64,000 nucleotides of DNA from Nocardia miyunensis NBRC 108239. GTDB taxonomy: Bacteria; Actinomycetota; Actinomycetes; Mycobacteriales; Mycobacteriaceae. The notes beneath the pieces are model-generated. The model had not been told where the DNA came from, did no database searches, and saw nothing but the letters and a program-made list of their open reading frames with translations. Numbering within the stretch: the stretch's first letter is position 1; each line of letters starts with the position of its first letter. The stretch spans positions 1 through 64,000 of the forward strand of contig NZ_BDBQ01000055.1 in assembly GCF_001613065.1 (NCBI RefSeq), given 5' to 3'. Shown here piece by piece: positions 44,242 to 53,266 of this stretch. The translations under genes and the position numbers were made by a program.

Positions 44242-45681
44242 ATGACAGACAGCGTCCGTCCAGGTAGCTATATCGACGGGGTGTGGCGGCACCGCCGAAG
44301 AGACGATATGTTCACCGTCGCGGATCCGGCGACTACCGCCACACTCGCGGTGATCGAGCAATCGGGGCTCGGTGAGGCCGATGCCGCCCTCGCCGCCGCT
44401 GACTCCGCCTCGGGCGCTTGGGCCTCCGCACCACCGCGAGTCCGATCCGATGTCCTGCGGCGTTGCTACGAACTCGTATCCGAGGCTGCGGACGAGTTGG
44501 CCGCGATGATCGTCGCCGAAGCTGGTAAGAGGATGTCGGACGCCCGCGCCGAAGTTGCCTATGCGGCGGAATTCCTGCGGTGGTATTCCGAGGAGGCAGT
44601 CCGGGTGCCGGGACGATTCGGGTCGTTGCCCGAGGGCGGGGGCACGATGTATGTCAGCCGTCGGCCGGTCGGCCCGTGCCTGCTGCTCACACCGTGGAAC
44701 TTTCCGCTGGCCATGGTGACCCGCAAGGTGGCCCCCGCCGTGGCGGCCGGGTGCACCGCCGTGCTGAAACCGTCCGAACTCACGCCGCTGACCTGCTATC
44801 GGTTTGTCGATCTGCTCGAGGCAGCGGGTCTGCCTGCCGGGGTGCTGAATGTCGTGACGACCACGAATCCCGGCCCCCTCGTCGAACGACTGTTGTCCGA
44901 CCCGCGCCTGCGCAAGGTGAGTTTCACCGGATCGACTCCGGTGGGACGCACCCTGATGCGGCAGGCCGCCGAGCGCATGCTGCGCACGTCGATGGAACTC
45001 GGCGGAGACGCGCCGCTGCTGGTTCTCGCCGACGCGGACCCGGCCGCAGCGGTGGCGGGCACGCTGGTCGCCAAGTTCCGGGGCAGCGGCCAGGCATGTA
45101 CCGCGGCGAACAGAATCCTGGTGCACTCCTCGGTGGCCGGGGAATACCTCGACCGCCTCGCCGAACGTGTCATCGCGATGCGAGCCGGCACCGGGACCGA
45201 CCCATCGTCCGGCACAGGTCCGCTGATCAACGCCGCGGCGGTGGCCCGCACGCGTCGCAGGGTCGAGGAGGTACTGGCGGACGGAGCCGAACTCCTGGCT
45301 CAGGGACCGACGACCACGGGACCCGGATGTTTCTTCCCGGCCACGCTGATCGGCGGAGTACGACCCGACTCGGTCGTCGCGGGGGTGGAGTGGTTCGCGC
45401 CGGTCGCGGCGGTGAGCGTATTCGACGACGAGGAAGAATTGGTTGCGGCCGCGGCATCCTCGGATTCGGGACTGGCGTCCTACATCTTCACCGGCGACAT
45501 CGCGAAGGGCCGGCGTATCGCATCTCGGTTGGAAGTCGGCATGACAGCGCTCAACACCGGACTGCTGTCCAATGCTGCGGCGCCGTTCGGGGGAGTGAAG
45601 TTGTCCGGGCACGGTCGCGAGGGCGGCTCGGAAGGGTTGGACGAATACCTGGAAACCCATTACCGGCTGGAGTACAACTGA
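44242..45681 (+). CDS. Aldehyde dehydrogenase
   Basis: 479 aa, NAD(P)-dependent ALDH superfamily. TPWNFPLAM (Asn153), FTGSTPVG cofactor loop, general base Glu252 in MELGGDAP and catalytic Cys286 in GSGQACTAAN. ATG at 44242 is chosen; upstream in-frame codons run through IS debris. It lies 24 nt before the AraC gene and is co-directional with it, at the head of the monooxygenase locus. It likely oxidises an aldehyde derived from the monooxygenase product (inference). Confidence 0.9.
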   Translation: MTDSVRPGSYIDGVWRHRRRDDMFTVADPATTATLAVIEQSGLGEADAALAAADSASGAWASAPPRVRSDVLRRCYELVSEAADELAAMIVAEAGKRMSDARAEVAYAAEFLRWYSEEAVRVPGRFGSLPEGGGTMYVSRRPVGPCLLLTPWNFPLAMVTRKVAPAVAAGCTAVLKPSELTPLTCYRFVDLLEAAGLPAGVLNVVTTTNPGPLVERLLSDPRLRKVSFTGSTPVGRTLMRQAAERMLRTSMELGGDAPLLVLADADPAAAVAGTLVAKFRGSGQACTAANRILVHSSVAGEYLDRLAERVIAMRAGTGTDPSSGTGPLINAAAVARTRRRVEEVLADGAELLAQGPTTTGPGCFFPATLIGGVRPDSVVAGVEWFAPVAAVSVFDDEEELVAAAASSDSGLASYIFTGDIAKGRRIASRLEVGMTALNTGLLSNAAAPFGGVKLSGHGREGGSEGLDEYLETHYRLEYN

Positions 45682-45705
45682 TCCAGGCGACGGAAGGAGT
45701 TCACA

Positions 45706-46656
45706 GTGGCCGTCGTGGACATGATCGAACATCGGATGAGTTCGGGTGATCTCATCTCCGCGCTGGCGGCGCGGGCCCCGGAACTCGGCGGCAACGCCGG
45801 TATCTGGCCGGGATTGACGATCTACCGTTTCACCGAGCCGATGGCGCCGACCTGGGAGGAGATTCAGTCGCTGTCCCTGGGCATCGTCGCGCAGGGTTCG
45901 AAGGCGGTGATCGTGGACGGCAAGCGGTATGTCTACGATCCGTTCCACTATCTGGTGCTCGGCAGCAATCTCCAATTCCAGGCCGAAATCCTCACGGCCA
46001 GTTTGCGTATGCCGTTTTTGTCTTTCGTCTTGCAGATCGATCCGGCGCTGGTGAAACGGGTGTCGACGGATATGCTCGAGCGCCGGGTGACGTCGTTCCG
46101 GACGCCGGACGGCGACGAGACGCCCGAACCGGCCGTGGTATCCGCCCTCGACGGTGAGTTGATGGGCGCGGTGTTGCGGTTCCTGCATGCGCTGGACAAC
46201 GGTGCCGACCGGCGGGTTCTCGCGCCGATGTGCATCCAGGAGATCGTCTATCGGGTGTTACAGCGGGAACAATATTCGCGGCTGCTGAAGATCGCCGGGA
46301 AACAGAGTGCTATGAATCCTATTTCCGCGGCACTTACCTTCGCGCGTGATCATTTCGCCGAGCCGCTCACGGTCAACGACCTCGCGGAGCAAGTGGCGTT
46401 GAGCCCGTCTGCCTTCTCCGCTCTGTTCCGCGAGGTCACCGGACGGTCACCGTATCAATTCCTGAAAGAGCTACGGCTGGACCGCGCCCGTGCGCTGCTG
46501 ATCGACGGCCATACCACCGTCGCCGAGGTGTCCCGGCGGGTCGGATATACGAGCGTCTCGCATTTCATCAAGGAATTCCGCAATCGGTTCGGCACGACAC
46601 CGAGGACATACGCCGACGCCCATGCCCTCGATGCCGGATTGCGTCGGCTTCGTTAA
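45706..46656 (+). CDS. AraC-family regulator of the monooxygenase locus
   Basis: 316 aa. An AraC_N (cupin-like) effector domain (about 30-195; LSLGIVAQGSKAVIVDGKRYVYDPFHYLV) precedes the double HTH (LTVNDLAEQVALSPSAFSALFREVTGRSPYQFLKELRLDRAR, then VSRRVGYTSVSHFIKEFRNRFG). GTG at 45706 follows GGAAGGAG. Candidate activator of the two divergent DJ-1 promoters and the monooxygenase operon (inference from position). Its 3' end overlaps the convergent DJ-1 gene by 4 nt. Confidence 0.9.
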   Translation: MAVVDMIEHRMSSGDLISALAARAPELGGNAGIWPGLTIYRFTEPMAPTWEEIQSLSLGIVAQGSKAVIVDGKRYVYDPFHYLVLGSNLQFQAEILTASLRMPFLSFVLQIDPALVKRVSTDMLERRVTSFRTPDGDETPEPAVVSALDGELMGAVLRFLHALDNGADRRVLAPMCIQEIVYRVLQREQYSRLLKIAGKQSAMNPISAALTFARDHFAEPLTVNDLAEQVALSPSAFSALFREVTGRSPYQFLKELRLDRARALLIDGHTTVAEVSRRVGYTSVSHFIKEFRNRFGTTPRTYADAHALDAGLRRLR

Positions 46657-47363
46657 TCGCCTGACACCGCCGCGACCAATTGCGCGGCGAGCGGCCCCGA
46701 AGAAGCGGGGTTCTGACCTGTGTACAGGGTGCCGTCCACGACCACGCGTGAGGTCCACGGCTCGCCACTCTGCTCGAATTTGCCACCGGCCGCCGCGAGG
46801 CGGTCCTCGAGCAACCAGGCGGCCTTGTCCGCGAATCCGACCTGAGTCTCTTCGACATTCGTGAATCCGGTGATCCGGCGGCCGGCGAATATCCATTGGC
46901 CGTCGGTGTCGGTCGCGGGCAGGAGTGCGGCGGGTCCGTGGCATACGGCAGCGACCGTCTTGCCCGCCGAGTCGAACGCGGTGACGAGCCGACCGAAATC
47001 CTGTGAGGTCGCCAGATCTTCCATCGGGCCGTGTCCCCCCGGGATGAAGATCAGGTCGTAGTCGTCGACGTCGGCGGTGTCCAGATCGACGGGTGCGTCC
47101 AGTTCCTGGTCGATGGCGGCCAGATACGTCCGGAAGCGCTCTCCGGGTTCGGCGCTGCCGCCATTCATCTCCGGCGTGAAACCCGCCTCGTCGGGCACCG
47201 GGCGGACCCCGCCCGGAGTCGCGATGGTGACGTCGAAACCCGCCGCGCGGAAGATCTGATGCGGGACCGCGAGTTCCTCGGGCCAGAATCCACAACGGTG
47301 GCGGGTCCCGTCCGCCAACGTCCAGTGGTCCGAGCCCGAGACGGCCATGAGTACGCGTGTCAT
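46653..47363 (-). CDS. DJ-1/PfpI (class I GATase-like) protein 1
   Basis: 236 aa. Conserved Glu in WPEELAVPH, oxyanion segment PGGHGPMEDL and nucleophile elbow VCHGPAA with Cys141-His142. The family includes Hsp31-type glyoxalases/chaperones and proteases. The same enzyme type occurs at 47660 and 61601. It is divergent from the second DJ-1 gene, sharing a 296-nt control region. A role in disposing of reactive carbonyls is plausible but unproven. Confidence 0.85.
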   Translation of the reverse strand: MTRVLMAVSGSDHWTLADGTRHRCGFWPEELAVPHQIFRAAGFDVTIATPGGVRPVPDEAGFTPEMNGGSAEPGERFRTYLAAIDQELDAPVDLDTADVDDYDLIFIPGGHGPMEDLATSQDFGRLVTAFDSAGKTVAAVCHGPAALLPATDTDGQWIFAGRRITGFTNVEETQVGFADKAAWLLEDRLAAAGGKFEQSGEPWTSRVVVDGTLYTGQNPASSGPLAAQLVAAVSGD

Positions 47364-47659
47364 GTTTTCTCCTTGGTCGTGCGTGAGTGTCGCCAGTGGT
47401 CGTCTCCGAACGCTAGGCCCAGCTCGCGCCGATCTCCCAGGTCTGTGGACGAATCCGACACATTCGAGCCGGTCTGCGACACCGGCCGGTCGCCCGTGTC
47501 GACGCGGCGGTGGAATGGGCACTGATCGGATCGGAACGCAGTACCACTCGGTGGGTGTCCTCGGCTTTAGTGGAACCCGTGATGCCTGTCACAAACGAAG
47601 GTGAGCGTGGCGGGCGCGACAAGTTCGAGATGAGCAAGTTCGAGACGAGGAGGCATCCG
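47364..47659. promoter_or_regulatory. Divergent control region of the two DJ-1 genes
   Basis: 296 nt between the starts of divergent genes; it must hold the promoter of the long monooxygenase operon. No perfect long palindrome was noticed. The frame of the rightward DJ-1 gene stays open through part of it (from 47510) but lacks a ribosome site there. Confidence 0.45.
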
Positions 47660-48706
47660 TTGTCGGAAAACAGGCGGATCGCATACGTGGTCACCAGCGC
47701 CACCACTATGACGCTGGCCGATGGGTCACCACATCCGACCGGCTATTTCGTCGAAGAGGTCGTCAAGCCTTATCGGGCATTCGTCGCCGCCGGATTCGAC
47801 GTCGATGTCATCACCCCCGACGGCAACCCTCCCTCGGCGGATCCGTACGGGCTGAGCTGGTTCTTCCACTATCCCGACGAGGACAAGGATTACCTCGACT
47901 CGGTCGTGCGGACCTTCCACCACGACGTCGACGACATCCGGTTCACCCTCCATCAGAGCAGCGAACTCGGTATCGCCGCCGCGCGGCGCGTCGCGGAACT
48001 GCTGCGGAAGGCGGGACTCTCGGAACGTGCGGCCCATGCGGCCGTGTCGGCGGCGGCGAAGACCGCGTGGCGCCAGGATCGCCAGTTCATCGATGTTCTG
48101 GCCGCGGGCGAGCTGCCGACGGGCGTGACTCGGGCGGACCTCGAGCGGGCCGCCGATGCGCAGCGGCAGGCCAGCGCCGACCTGTCGGCCGCGCGCAAAG
48201 CGGAGGTCGATGCGAACCCGAGCTTCCGGGAACCGGTGAAACTAGGCGATCTCACCGACGAGGAACTGGCCGGCTACGACGCGGTGTTCGTCCCCGGCGG
48301 CCACGGACCCATGGTCGACATGCACGACAACCCGGACATCGGCCGGATGTTGTCTGTGCTGCAGGCCCGGCGGGCGGCGATCGCGTCCCTGTGCCACGGT
48401 CCGGCGATGCTGCTGTCGGCACCCGAACGCCACGACGGCCAGTGGCTCTTCGACGGTTACCGGATGACCTGCTTCACCGATGAGGAGGAGGACCAGACCG
48501 AGGCCGGACGACTCGGCATGGAGTGGTACTGCGACACCGCACTCAAGAACGCGGGTGCGGTCTTCGACGATGGTCCGAGCGCTTGGACCAGTCACGTCGT
48601 CGTCGACCGCAACCTCATCACCGGCCAGAACCCCGCCTCGTCGCAGGCGATCGCCGACGCGGTCATCAAGTACCTGAGCGTCGCGAACGCGGAGGTCGCC
48701 GCATGA
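47660..48706 (+). CDS. DJ-1/PfpI protein 2 with large internal insertion
   Basis: 348 aa, over 100 longer than its neighbour. The N-terminal strands (RRIAYVVTSATTM..., FDVDVITPDG) and the C-terminal part from about residue 200 (YDAVFVPGGHGPMVDMHDN, SLCHGPAML with Cys245) are normal DJ-1. Between them about 62-192 is an inserted, charged, helix-rich segment with an Ala/Arg-rich stretch (ADLERAADAQRQASADLSAA). TTG at 47660 is chosen because GAGGAGG lies 7 nt upstream; earlier in-frame ATGs (47582, 47630) have no such site. First gene of the operon, overlapping the next by 4 nt. Confidence 0.82.
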   Translation: MSENRRIAYVVTSATTMTLADGSPHPTGYFVEEVVKPYRAFVAAGFDVDVITPDGNPPSADPYGLSWFFHYPDEDKDYLDSVVRTFHHDVDDIRFTLHQSSELGIAAARRVAELLRKAGLSERAAHAAVSAAAKTAWRQDRQFIDVLAAGELPTGVTRADLERAADAQRQASADLSAARKAEVDANPSFREPVKLGDLTDEELAGYDAVFVPGGHGPMVDMHDNPDIGRMLSVLQARRAAIASLCHGPAMLLSAPERHDGQWLFDGYRMTCFTDEEEDQTEAGRLGMEWYCDTALKNAGAVFDDGPSAWTSHVVVDRNLITGQNPASSQAIADAVIKYLSVANAEVAA

Positions 48707-49128
48707 GCGCGCGCGATGCCGTCACCGGTCTGCTCGCCGCCGTGGATGCCCACGACCCGGATGCCGTCGTCTCCCGGTTCGCCGAGCAGGTCGTCGTGCG
48801 CATACCGGCAATCGGTGTGTACGAGGGCGTTCGGGCCGATCTCGAGGTGTTCTTCGCCGACCTGCTGCGCGCGTTCCCGGATCTGCGGGTGAATGTCAAG
48901 CGCGTCGTCGTCACCGGCGACGCGGTCACGGCGGAAGTGAATGTCGAAGGCACCCAGGACGATGCGTACCTGGGAGCGATCAACCAGGAGAAGCACCTGG
49001 ACGTCGACGAGGCGTGGCGTTTCGAGATCACCGACGGACTGGTGTCCGGATTCGAAGGCTACTGGTGTCAGCAGGCGCTCTATCGCCGACTCGGAGTGAA
49101 ACGGCTCGACCGGATCGCACTGGTCTGA
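48703..49128 (+). CDS. SnoaL/NTF2-like protein 1
   Basis: 141 aa, single NTF2-like fold (AVTGLLAAVDAHDPDAVVSRFAEQVVVRIP..., ending GYWCQQALYRRLG). Members include polyketide cyclases, isomerases and limonene epoxide hydrolase. The RxD/D triad of the latter is not evident. ATG overlaps the DJ-1 stop by 4 nt. It may act on the hydroxylated or epoxidised product or be an accessory protein. Confidence 0.8.
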   Translation: MSARDAVTGLLAAVDAHDPDAVVSRFAEQVVVRIPAIGVYEGVRADLEVFFADLLRAFPDLRVNVKRVVVTGDAVTAEVNVEGTQDDAYLGAINQEKHLDVDEAWRFEITDGLVSGFEGYWCQQALYRRLGVKRLDRIALV

Positions 49129-49146
49129 GAAGAAAGCGAACGATTC

Positions 49147-49620
49147 ATGACCGCAATTCGAGAACATATCCGCGCCGAGCAGTCCGCGGCCGTGGCCACC
49201 GATTTCTTCGATCGTTATCGCGCCCACGATGTGGACGGCATGGCCGAACTCTGCACGGTGAACGCCGAATTCTCCTATCCCGCGTTCGAAGTGTGGGGCA
49301 AACAACGCGTGGTGCGTGGCGAGGGGAAGGTCGCGACGGTCGGAAAGCCGATCTGGCGCGGCCTGATCACCGCGTTCCCCGATCTGACCAACACCGTGCG
49401 GCGCACCGAGTCCAACGACGACGGTGATGTGGTGGTCGAGGTCGACATCAGTGGCACACAACAGGCGGCGTGGGGATTCATTCAGCCCAGTGGCGCGACA
49501 TACACCGAGCCGCACCTGTTCATCCTGCACGTCGACGAGGACGGGCTGATCGACTCGATTTCCGGATATTTCGACAACGCGGGAATCTGCCGGCAGCTGG
49601 GTCACACCGAGATCGACTGA
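49147..49620 (+). CDS. SnoaL/NTF2-like protein 2
   Basis: 157 aa, paralogous fold to the preceding gene (VATDFFDRYRAHDVDGMAELCTVNAEFSYPAFEVWG..., FDNAGICRQLG). It sits 18 nt after its neighbour and 38 nt before the monooxygenase alpha gene. No catalytic set could be assigned. Confidence 0.8.
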   Translation: MTAIREHIRAEQSAAVATDFFDRYRAHDVDGMAELCTVNAEFSYPAFEVWGKQRVVRGEGKVATVGKPIWRGLITAFPDLTNTVRRTESNDDGDVVVEVDISGTQQAAWGFIQPSGATYTEPHLFILHVDEDGLIDSISGYFDNAGICRQLGHTEID

Positions 49621-49658
49621 CGCCCGGAACGAACCGTCTCGAAGGAGAGATGACAATT

Positions 49659-51188
49659 ATGACCCTGCTCAAGCGCGAAGAATGGCAACAGTTCGTCCGG
49701 GATGTGGACTGGGCGCCGTCCTATGTCGACGAGGAAGCAATCTACCCCGAATGGCACTGCGGTACCGGGAAAGTCCCCCGGGAGGCGTGGGCGAAATGGG
49801 AGGAGTCCTACAAGGTCACCTACCCCGAATACGTTGTCGGACAACGAGAGAAGGAGGCCTCGGCATACGCGGTGAAAGCCGCGCTGCAGCGCTCGGACAA
49901 TTTCGACAACCTCGACGAGGGGTGGAAGTCGGCCACCAAGATGCATTTCGGCGGCGTGGCGCTCGTCGAATCCGCCGCGATACTCGGTGAGTTGAAGATG
50001 GCCCGCTTCGGGCTCAACGGCGCCTGGCGCAATATGGCCGCCTTCGGCGCTCTCGACGAATTGCGGCATTCGCAGGTCACCACCTTCTTCGGTCACGAAT
50101 TCATCGCCAAGGATCCGCAGTACGACTGGACCCAGAAGACCTTTCACACCAACAACTGGGTTCCGATCGCCGCGCGGATGCTGTTCGATTCGATAATGAT
50201 CAGCCCGAATGTGGTCGATATGGCCATCGAGCTGCCCTTCACGTTCGAAACCGGGTTCACCAACCTGCAATTCATCGCGCTGTCGGCCGACGCGCTGGAG
50301 TCGGGCGATGTCAACTTCGCCAATATGATCTCCTCGATTCAGACCGACGAGGCCCGGCACAGTCAGCAGGGCGGCCCCACCTTGGAGATCCTCGTCGAGC
50401 ACGATCCGGTGCGCGCCCAGTGGGTGATCGACAAGAGTTTCTGGGGCTCGGCCCGGCTGTTCTCCGCGCTCACTGGTCCGGCGATGGACTACTACACGCC
50501 GCTCGAGCACCGACGCCAGTCCTACCGGGAATTCATGGAGGAGTGGATCGTCGATCAGTTCATCCGGACCATCGAGGATTACGGGCTCAAGAAGCCGTGG
50601 TACTGGGATGAATTCATGAATGGTCTCGACACCTGGCACCACGGCCTGCATATGGGACTGTGGTACTGGAGGCCCACCCTGTGGTGGCGGCCGAAGGCCG
50701 GGGTGAGCAAGGATGAGCGCGCGTGGCTGACCGAGAAATACCCGACGTGGGAGAAACTCTACGGCGACAAATGGGACGTCATGATCGACAACGTCAATGC
50801 CGACAATGTCGAGGCCACGCTTCCCGAGACGCTGCCGTGGTTGTGCAGCAACTGCAACCTGCCGTGCAGCATCGTCACCCAGTCCCGCTCCGGCATCTGG
50901 CGAGCCCGTGACTGGGAACTCGAGTACGACGGTCGCAAATACCATTTCTGCACCAACGCCTGTCGCCAGATCTTCTGGAAGGACCGCGACACGGTCAACC
51001 ACGAGACGCTGATCGATCGGTTCCTCGCCGGCCAGATCCAGCCGATGGACGTCGCCGGAATCCTCGGCTACATGGGATTGACCCCCGAGGTGATGGGCGA
51101 CGATCCGGATTACGAGGCATGGACCCGCGACTACGTTGGCCGCCCGGTCAGCGGACTGGTCACCCCCACGGGGGTGACGGCTCGATGA
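49659..51188 (+). CDS. Soluble di-iron monooxygenase alpha (hydroxylase) subunit, TmoA-like
   Basis: 509 aa, catalytic subunit. Starting at ATG 49659, the carboxylate-bridged di-iron ligands fall at Glu104 (ALVESAA), Glu134 and His137 (DELRHSQ), Glu197 (FTFETGFTN), Glu231 and His234 (DEARHSQ), the same numbers as in toluene-4-monooxygenase T4moH. Thr201 and pocket residues Phe176, Phe196 and Phe205 also coincide, while positions 100 and 103 are both Val. The C-terminus carries a Cys-rich YHS-type motif (CSNCNLPC...YHFCTNACRQIFW). AAGGAG lies 11 nt upstream; an ATG at 49650 is too close. It inserts one O atom into an aromatic or alkene substrate; which one is not decidable. Confidence 0.93.
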   Translation: MTLLKREEWQQFVRDVDWAPSYVDEEAIYPEWHCGTGKVPREAWAKWEESYKVTYPEYVVGQREKEASAYAVKAALQRSDNFDNLDEGWKSATKMHFGGVALVESAAILGELKMARFGLNGAWRNMAAFGALDELRHSQVTTFFGHEFIAKDPQYDWTQKTFHTNNWVPIAARMLFDSIMISPNVVDMAIELPFTFETGFTNLQFIALSADALESGDVNFANMISSIQTDEARHSQQGGPTLEILVEHDPVRAQWVIDKSFWGSARLFSALTGPAMDYYTPLEHRRQSYREFMEEWIVDQFIRTIEDYGLKKPWYWDEFMNGLDTWHHGLHMGLWYWRPTLWWRPKAGVSKDERAWLTEKYPTWEKLYGDKWDVMIDNVNADNVEATLPETLPWLCSNCNLPCSIVTQSRSGIWRARDWELEYDGRKYHFCTNACRQIFWKDRDTVNHETLIDRFLAGQIQPMDVAGILGYMGLTPEVMGDDPDYEAWTRDYVGRPVSGLVTPTGVTAR

Positions 51189-51511
51189 CCACCAGCACCG
51201 GAACCGAACTTCCCGCCGCGGACCGCGCACCCGAACTCGTACCCCTGCACGCCATCTTCGCCACCGACTTCTGCCCGATCCTCGTCGCGGTCACCACCGC
51301 GCACACGATTGCGGAAGTCGCCGCCGAGGTGGCCCGGCACGTCGAGGGCCATCGTGTCCGGGCGCTGCCCTACCCCAAACTCGTCATCCACGGCGGCCGC
51401 GTGCTCCCCGACGACATGACGGTCGCCGAGGCCGGTATCGGGCCACTCGACCACATCGCCGTCGAATACGACATCCCCGACGCCGACACACAGCAAGGAG
51501 TCCAGTCGTGA
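51185..51511 (+). CDS. Monooxygenase gamma subunit, TmoB-like
   Basis: 108 aa, ubiquitin-like hydroxylase subunit. LHAIFATDFCPILVAVTTAHTIAEVAAEVARH and LPDDMTVAEAGIGPLDHIAVEYD match the T4moB pattern, with an extra about 20-residue N-terminus. It overlaps the alpha stop and the next start by 4 nt each. Confidence 0.87.
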   Translation: MTTSTGTELPAADRAPELVPLHAIFATDFCPILVAVTTAHTIAEVAAEVARHVEGHRVRALPYPKLVIHGGRVLPDDMTVAEAGIGPLDHIAVEYDIPDADTQQGVQS

Positions 51512-51840
51512 ACGATCCTGTGGGCCCGGTTCTGCGGATGGGCGGTGAGATCGACGATGTCGTGGCGGCGATCCGCGACGACAACCCGGACCGGGAGATC
51601 GAGACGATCGATCGCGGCTCCTACGTCCGGGTACAGACCTCGACCAGAATGCGGCTGAGCCTCGAGACACTCCGCGTCTATCTCGGGCCTTCCTACGAAT
51701 TGGCGCTGTTCAGTTCGATGATGCCGTCCTTCGTCGGACGCATGGTCACCAGCAGTGACGAACTGATCTGGGAGTCCATCAAGACACCGAGGACCGACAC
51801 GGCAGGGGCCGAGGAGAAGAACGCAGAGGAACTGGTATGA
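51508..51840 (+). CDS. Monooxygenase coupling/effector protein, TmoD-like
   Basis: 110 aa, small cofactor-free effector (VGPVLRMGGEIDDVVAAIRDDNP..., YVRVQTSTRMRLSLETLRVYLG). In the family it docks on the hydroxylase, tuning substrate access and coupling of O2 use. GTG start within a 4-nt overlap. Unlike tmoABCDEF, it comes directly after gamma, with the ferredoxin gene displaced downstream. Confidence 0.88.
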   Translation: MNDPVGPVLRMGGEIDDVVAAIRDDNPDREIETIDRGSYVRVQTSTRMRLSLETLRVYLGPSYELALFSSMMPSFVGRMVTSSDELIWESIKTPRTDTAGAEEKNAEELV

Positions 51841-52907
51841 GCGAGAACGCAACGGGCAGGCCGCGGCGCCGCCGCACCTTCAGCGCCTTCGGCGACGTGC
51901 GGAGGATGCCCACCGAATACGAAATCGTCACCCACGGCCAGAACTGGACGGTGCGTAGTGCGCGCAATGGCGCGTTCGAGCAGAACCCGTCCTCGGCGCC
52001 CAACCTGTGGTTCGACACCTACCGTGACAATTCCGCCTTCCGGGCGAGGGACTGGGACGCCTTCCGGGCTCCGGATAAATTCACCTATCGCATGTACGTC
52101 AATGCACAAGCCGAATCCGAGCACAAGGTACAGGGCGTACTCGAGCAATTCGGCGATATCGACGCCGATGCGCGCCTCGCACCGGGGTGGGTGCGGACTC
52201 TCGCTGGGCTGTACACGCCGTCGCGATATCCGACCCACGGATTCCAGCAGGTCGAAGCCTATATCGGGTATATGGCACCGACCTCGTATGTCAACAATGC
52301 CGCGGCTCTGGCCACCGCCGATCTGCTGCGCCGGGTGACCACACTCGCCTATCGGACCCGGCAGCTGCAGATCGCCCACCCCGATTCGGGAATCGGCACC
52401 GCCGCGGAGGGTGAGCTGTGGCGGACTCACGAATTCTGGCAGCCGCTGCGCAGAACCCTGGAAACGGCACTGGCGACATACGACTGGGGTGAGGCGTTCG
52501 TCGCGCACAACCTCGTTCTGCTGCCGACGATTCAGGATGTGTTGTGCCGCCAACTCGGCGAGATCGCCCGAGTCAACGGCGATGACCAGACCTGGCTCAT
52601 CGAAGGTTTGCTCGCCGCCGACCGGCAACGTCGCGACACCTGGAGTCGCGCCCTGCTCGACATGGTTCTCACCCAGCAACCCGGCACAGGCGCGGTCGTC
52701 GACAAATGGCTGGCCAAGTGGGCGCCCCGAGCCGACGACGCGGCCACGGCGATCGCCGGATTCCTCGCCGCAGCGCCCGAGCACCCCCGGACAGTCGAGG
52801 AGATCGGCGCCGAGGCCCGAGCCGCACGTGAGCACCTTCTGAACGGACTGCTGGGCCGAGCGTCGGACGCTCCCGGCGCGGATGTCGGAATCGAGGTGAC
52901 GACGTGA
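51837..52907 (+). CDS. Monooxygenase beta subunit, TmoE-like
   Basis: 356 aa, structural partner of alpha with the same ferritin-like fold but no iron ligands expected. RRTFSAFGDVRRMPTEYEIVTHGQNWTVR..., PDKFTYRMYVNAQAESEHKV and AYIGYMAPTSYVNNAA are typical of group 2 di-iron monooxygenase beta subunits. 4-nt overlaps on both sides. Confidence 0.9.
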   Translation: MSENATGRPRRRRTFSAFGDVRRMPTEYEIVTHGQNWTVRSARNGAFEQNPSSAPNLWFDTYRDNSAFRARDWDAFRAPDKFTYRMYVNAQAESEHKVQGVLEQFGDIDADARLAPGWVRTLAGLYTPSRYPTHGFQQVEAYIGYMAPTSYVNNAAALATADLLRRVTTLAYRTRQLQIAHPDSGIGTAAEGELWRTHEFWQPLRRTLETALATYDWGEAFVAHNLVLLPTIQDVLCRQLGEIARVNGDDQTWLIEGLLAADRQRRDTWSRALLDMVLTQQPGTGAVVDKWLAKWAPRADDAATAIAGFLAAAPEHPRTVEEIGAEARAAREHLLNGLLGRASDAPGADVGIEVTT

Positions 52908-53266
52908 CGATAGGGGACACCGATCGAAGAGCCGAATCCGTGCCGCACATCGACGACCTGTGGGAGGGCGATCTCATGGGCGTGATCGTCGACGGCAAAC
53001 CCGTCGTGCTGGTGAATATCGACGGGACCGTCTACGCCTACGCCAACCGCTGTCCGCACCAGGAATTCGAGCTGTCCGACGGTGACCTCGAGGAAACCAC
53101 ATTGACCTGCAGCCGACACCTGTGGGAGTTCGACGTCACCACCGGCTGCGGGATCAACCCGGCGGACGCGCGTCTGGCGCCGTACCCCTGTCACGTCGAC
53201 GCCGACGGCACTATCGTCGTCGACGTCACCGGCGGGTCGAAACCCACCCCGGGCGCCGCATCGTGA
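52904..53266 (+). CDS. Rieske-type ferredoxin, TmoC-like
   Basis: 120 aa, single Rieske domain. Cys50-x-His52 (RCPHQEF) and Cys69-x-x-His72 (CSRHLW) bind the [2Fe-2S] cluster with the same spacing as T4moC. It carries electrons from the reductase to the hydroxylase. GTG start in a 4-nt overlap. Here it lies after beta, next to the reductase, unlike tmoABCDEF. Confidence 0.92.
   Translation: MTIGDTDRRAESVPHIDDLWEGDLMGVIVDGKPVVLVNIDGTVYAYANRCPHQEFELSDGDLEETTLTCSRHLWEFDVTTGCGINPADARLAPYPCHVDADGTIVVDVTGGSKPTPGAAS

Noticed and set aside
44221..46188. Long minus-strand open frame (655 codons) opposite the ALDH and AraC genes
   Set aside because: It mirrors two genes with clear catalytic and HTH motifs; its own translation is low-complexity and matches no family. 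GC-rich codon bias explains the missing stops.
48703..49620. Limonene-epoxide-hydrolase identity for the two NTF2-like proteins
   Set aside because: Attractive beside a possible epoxidising enzyme, but the Asp-Arg-Asp catalytic arrangement (RxD motif) is not visible in either sequence, so only the fold is claimed.
49602..51230. Minus-strand open frame of 542 codons opposite the alpha subunit
   Set aside because: Shadow of the hydroxylase gene; no domain and no start signal.
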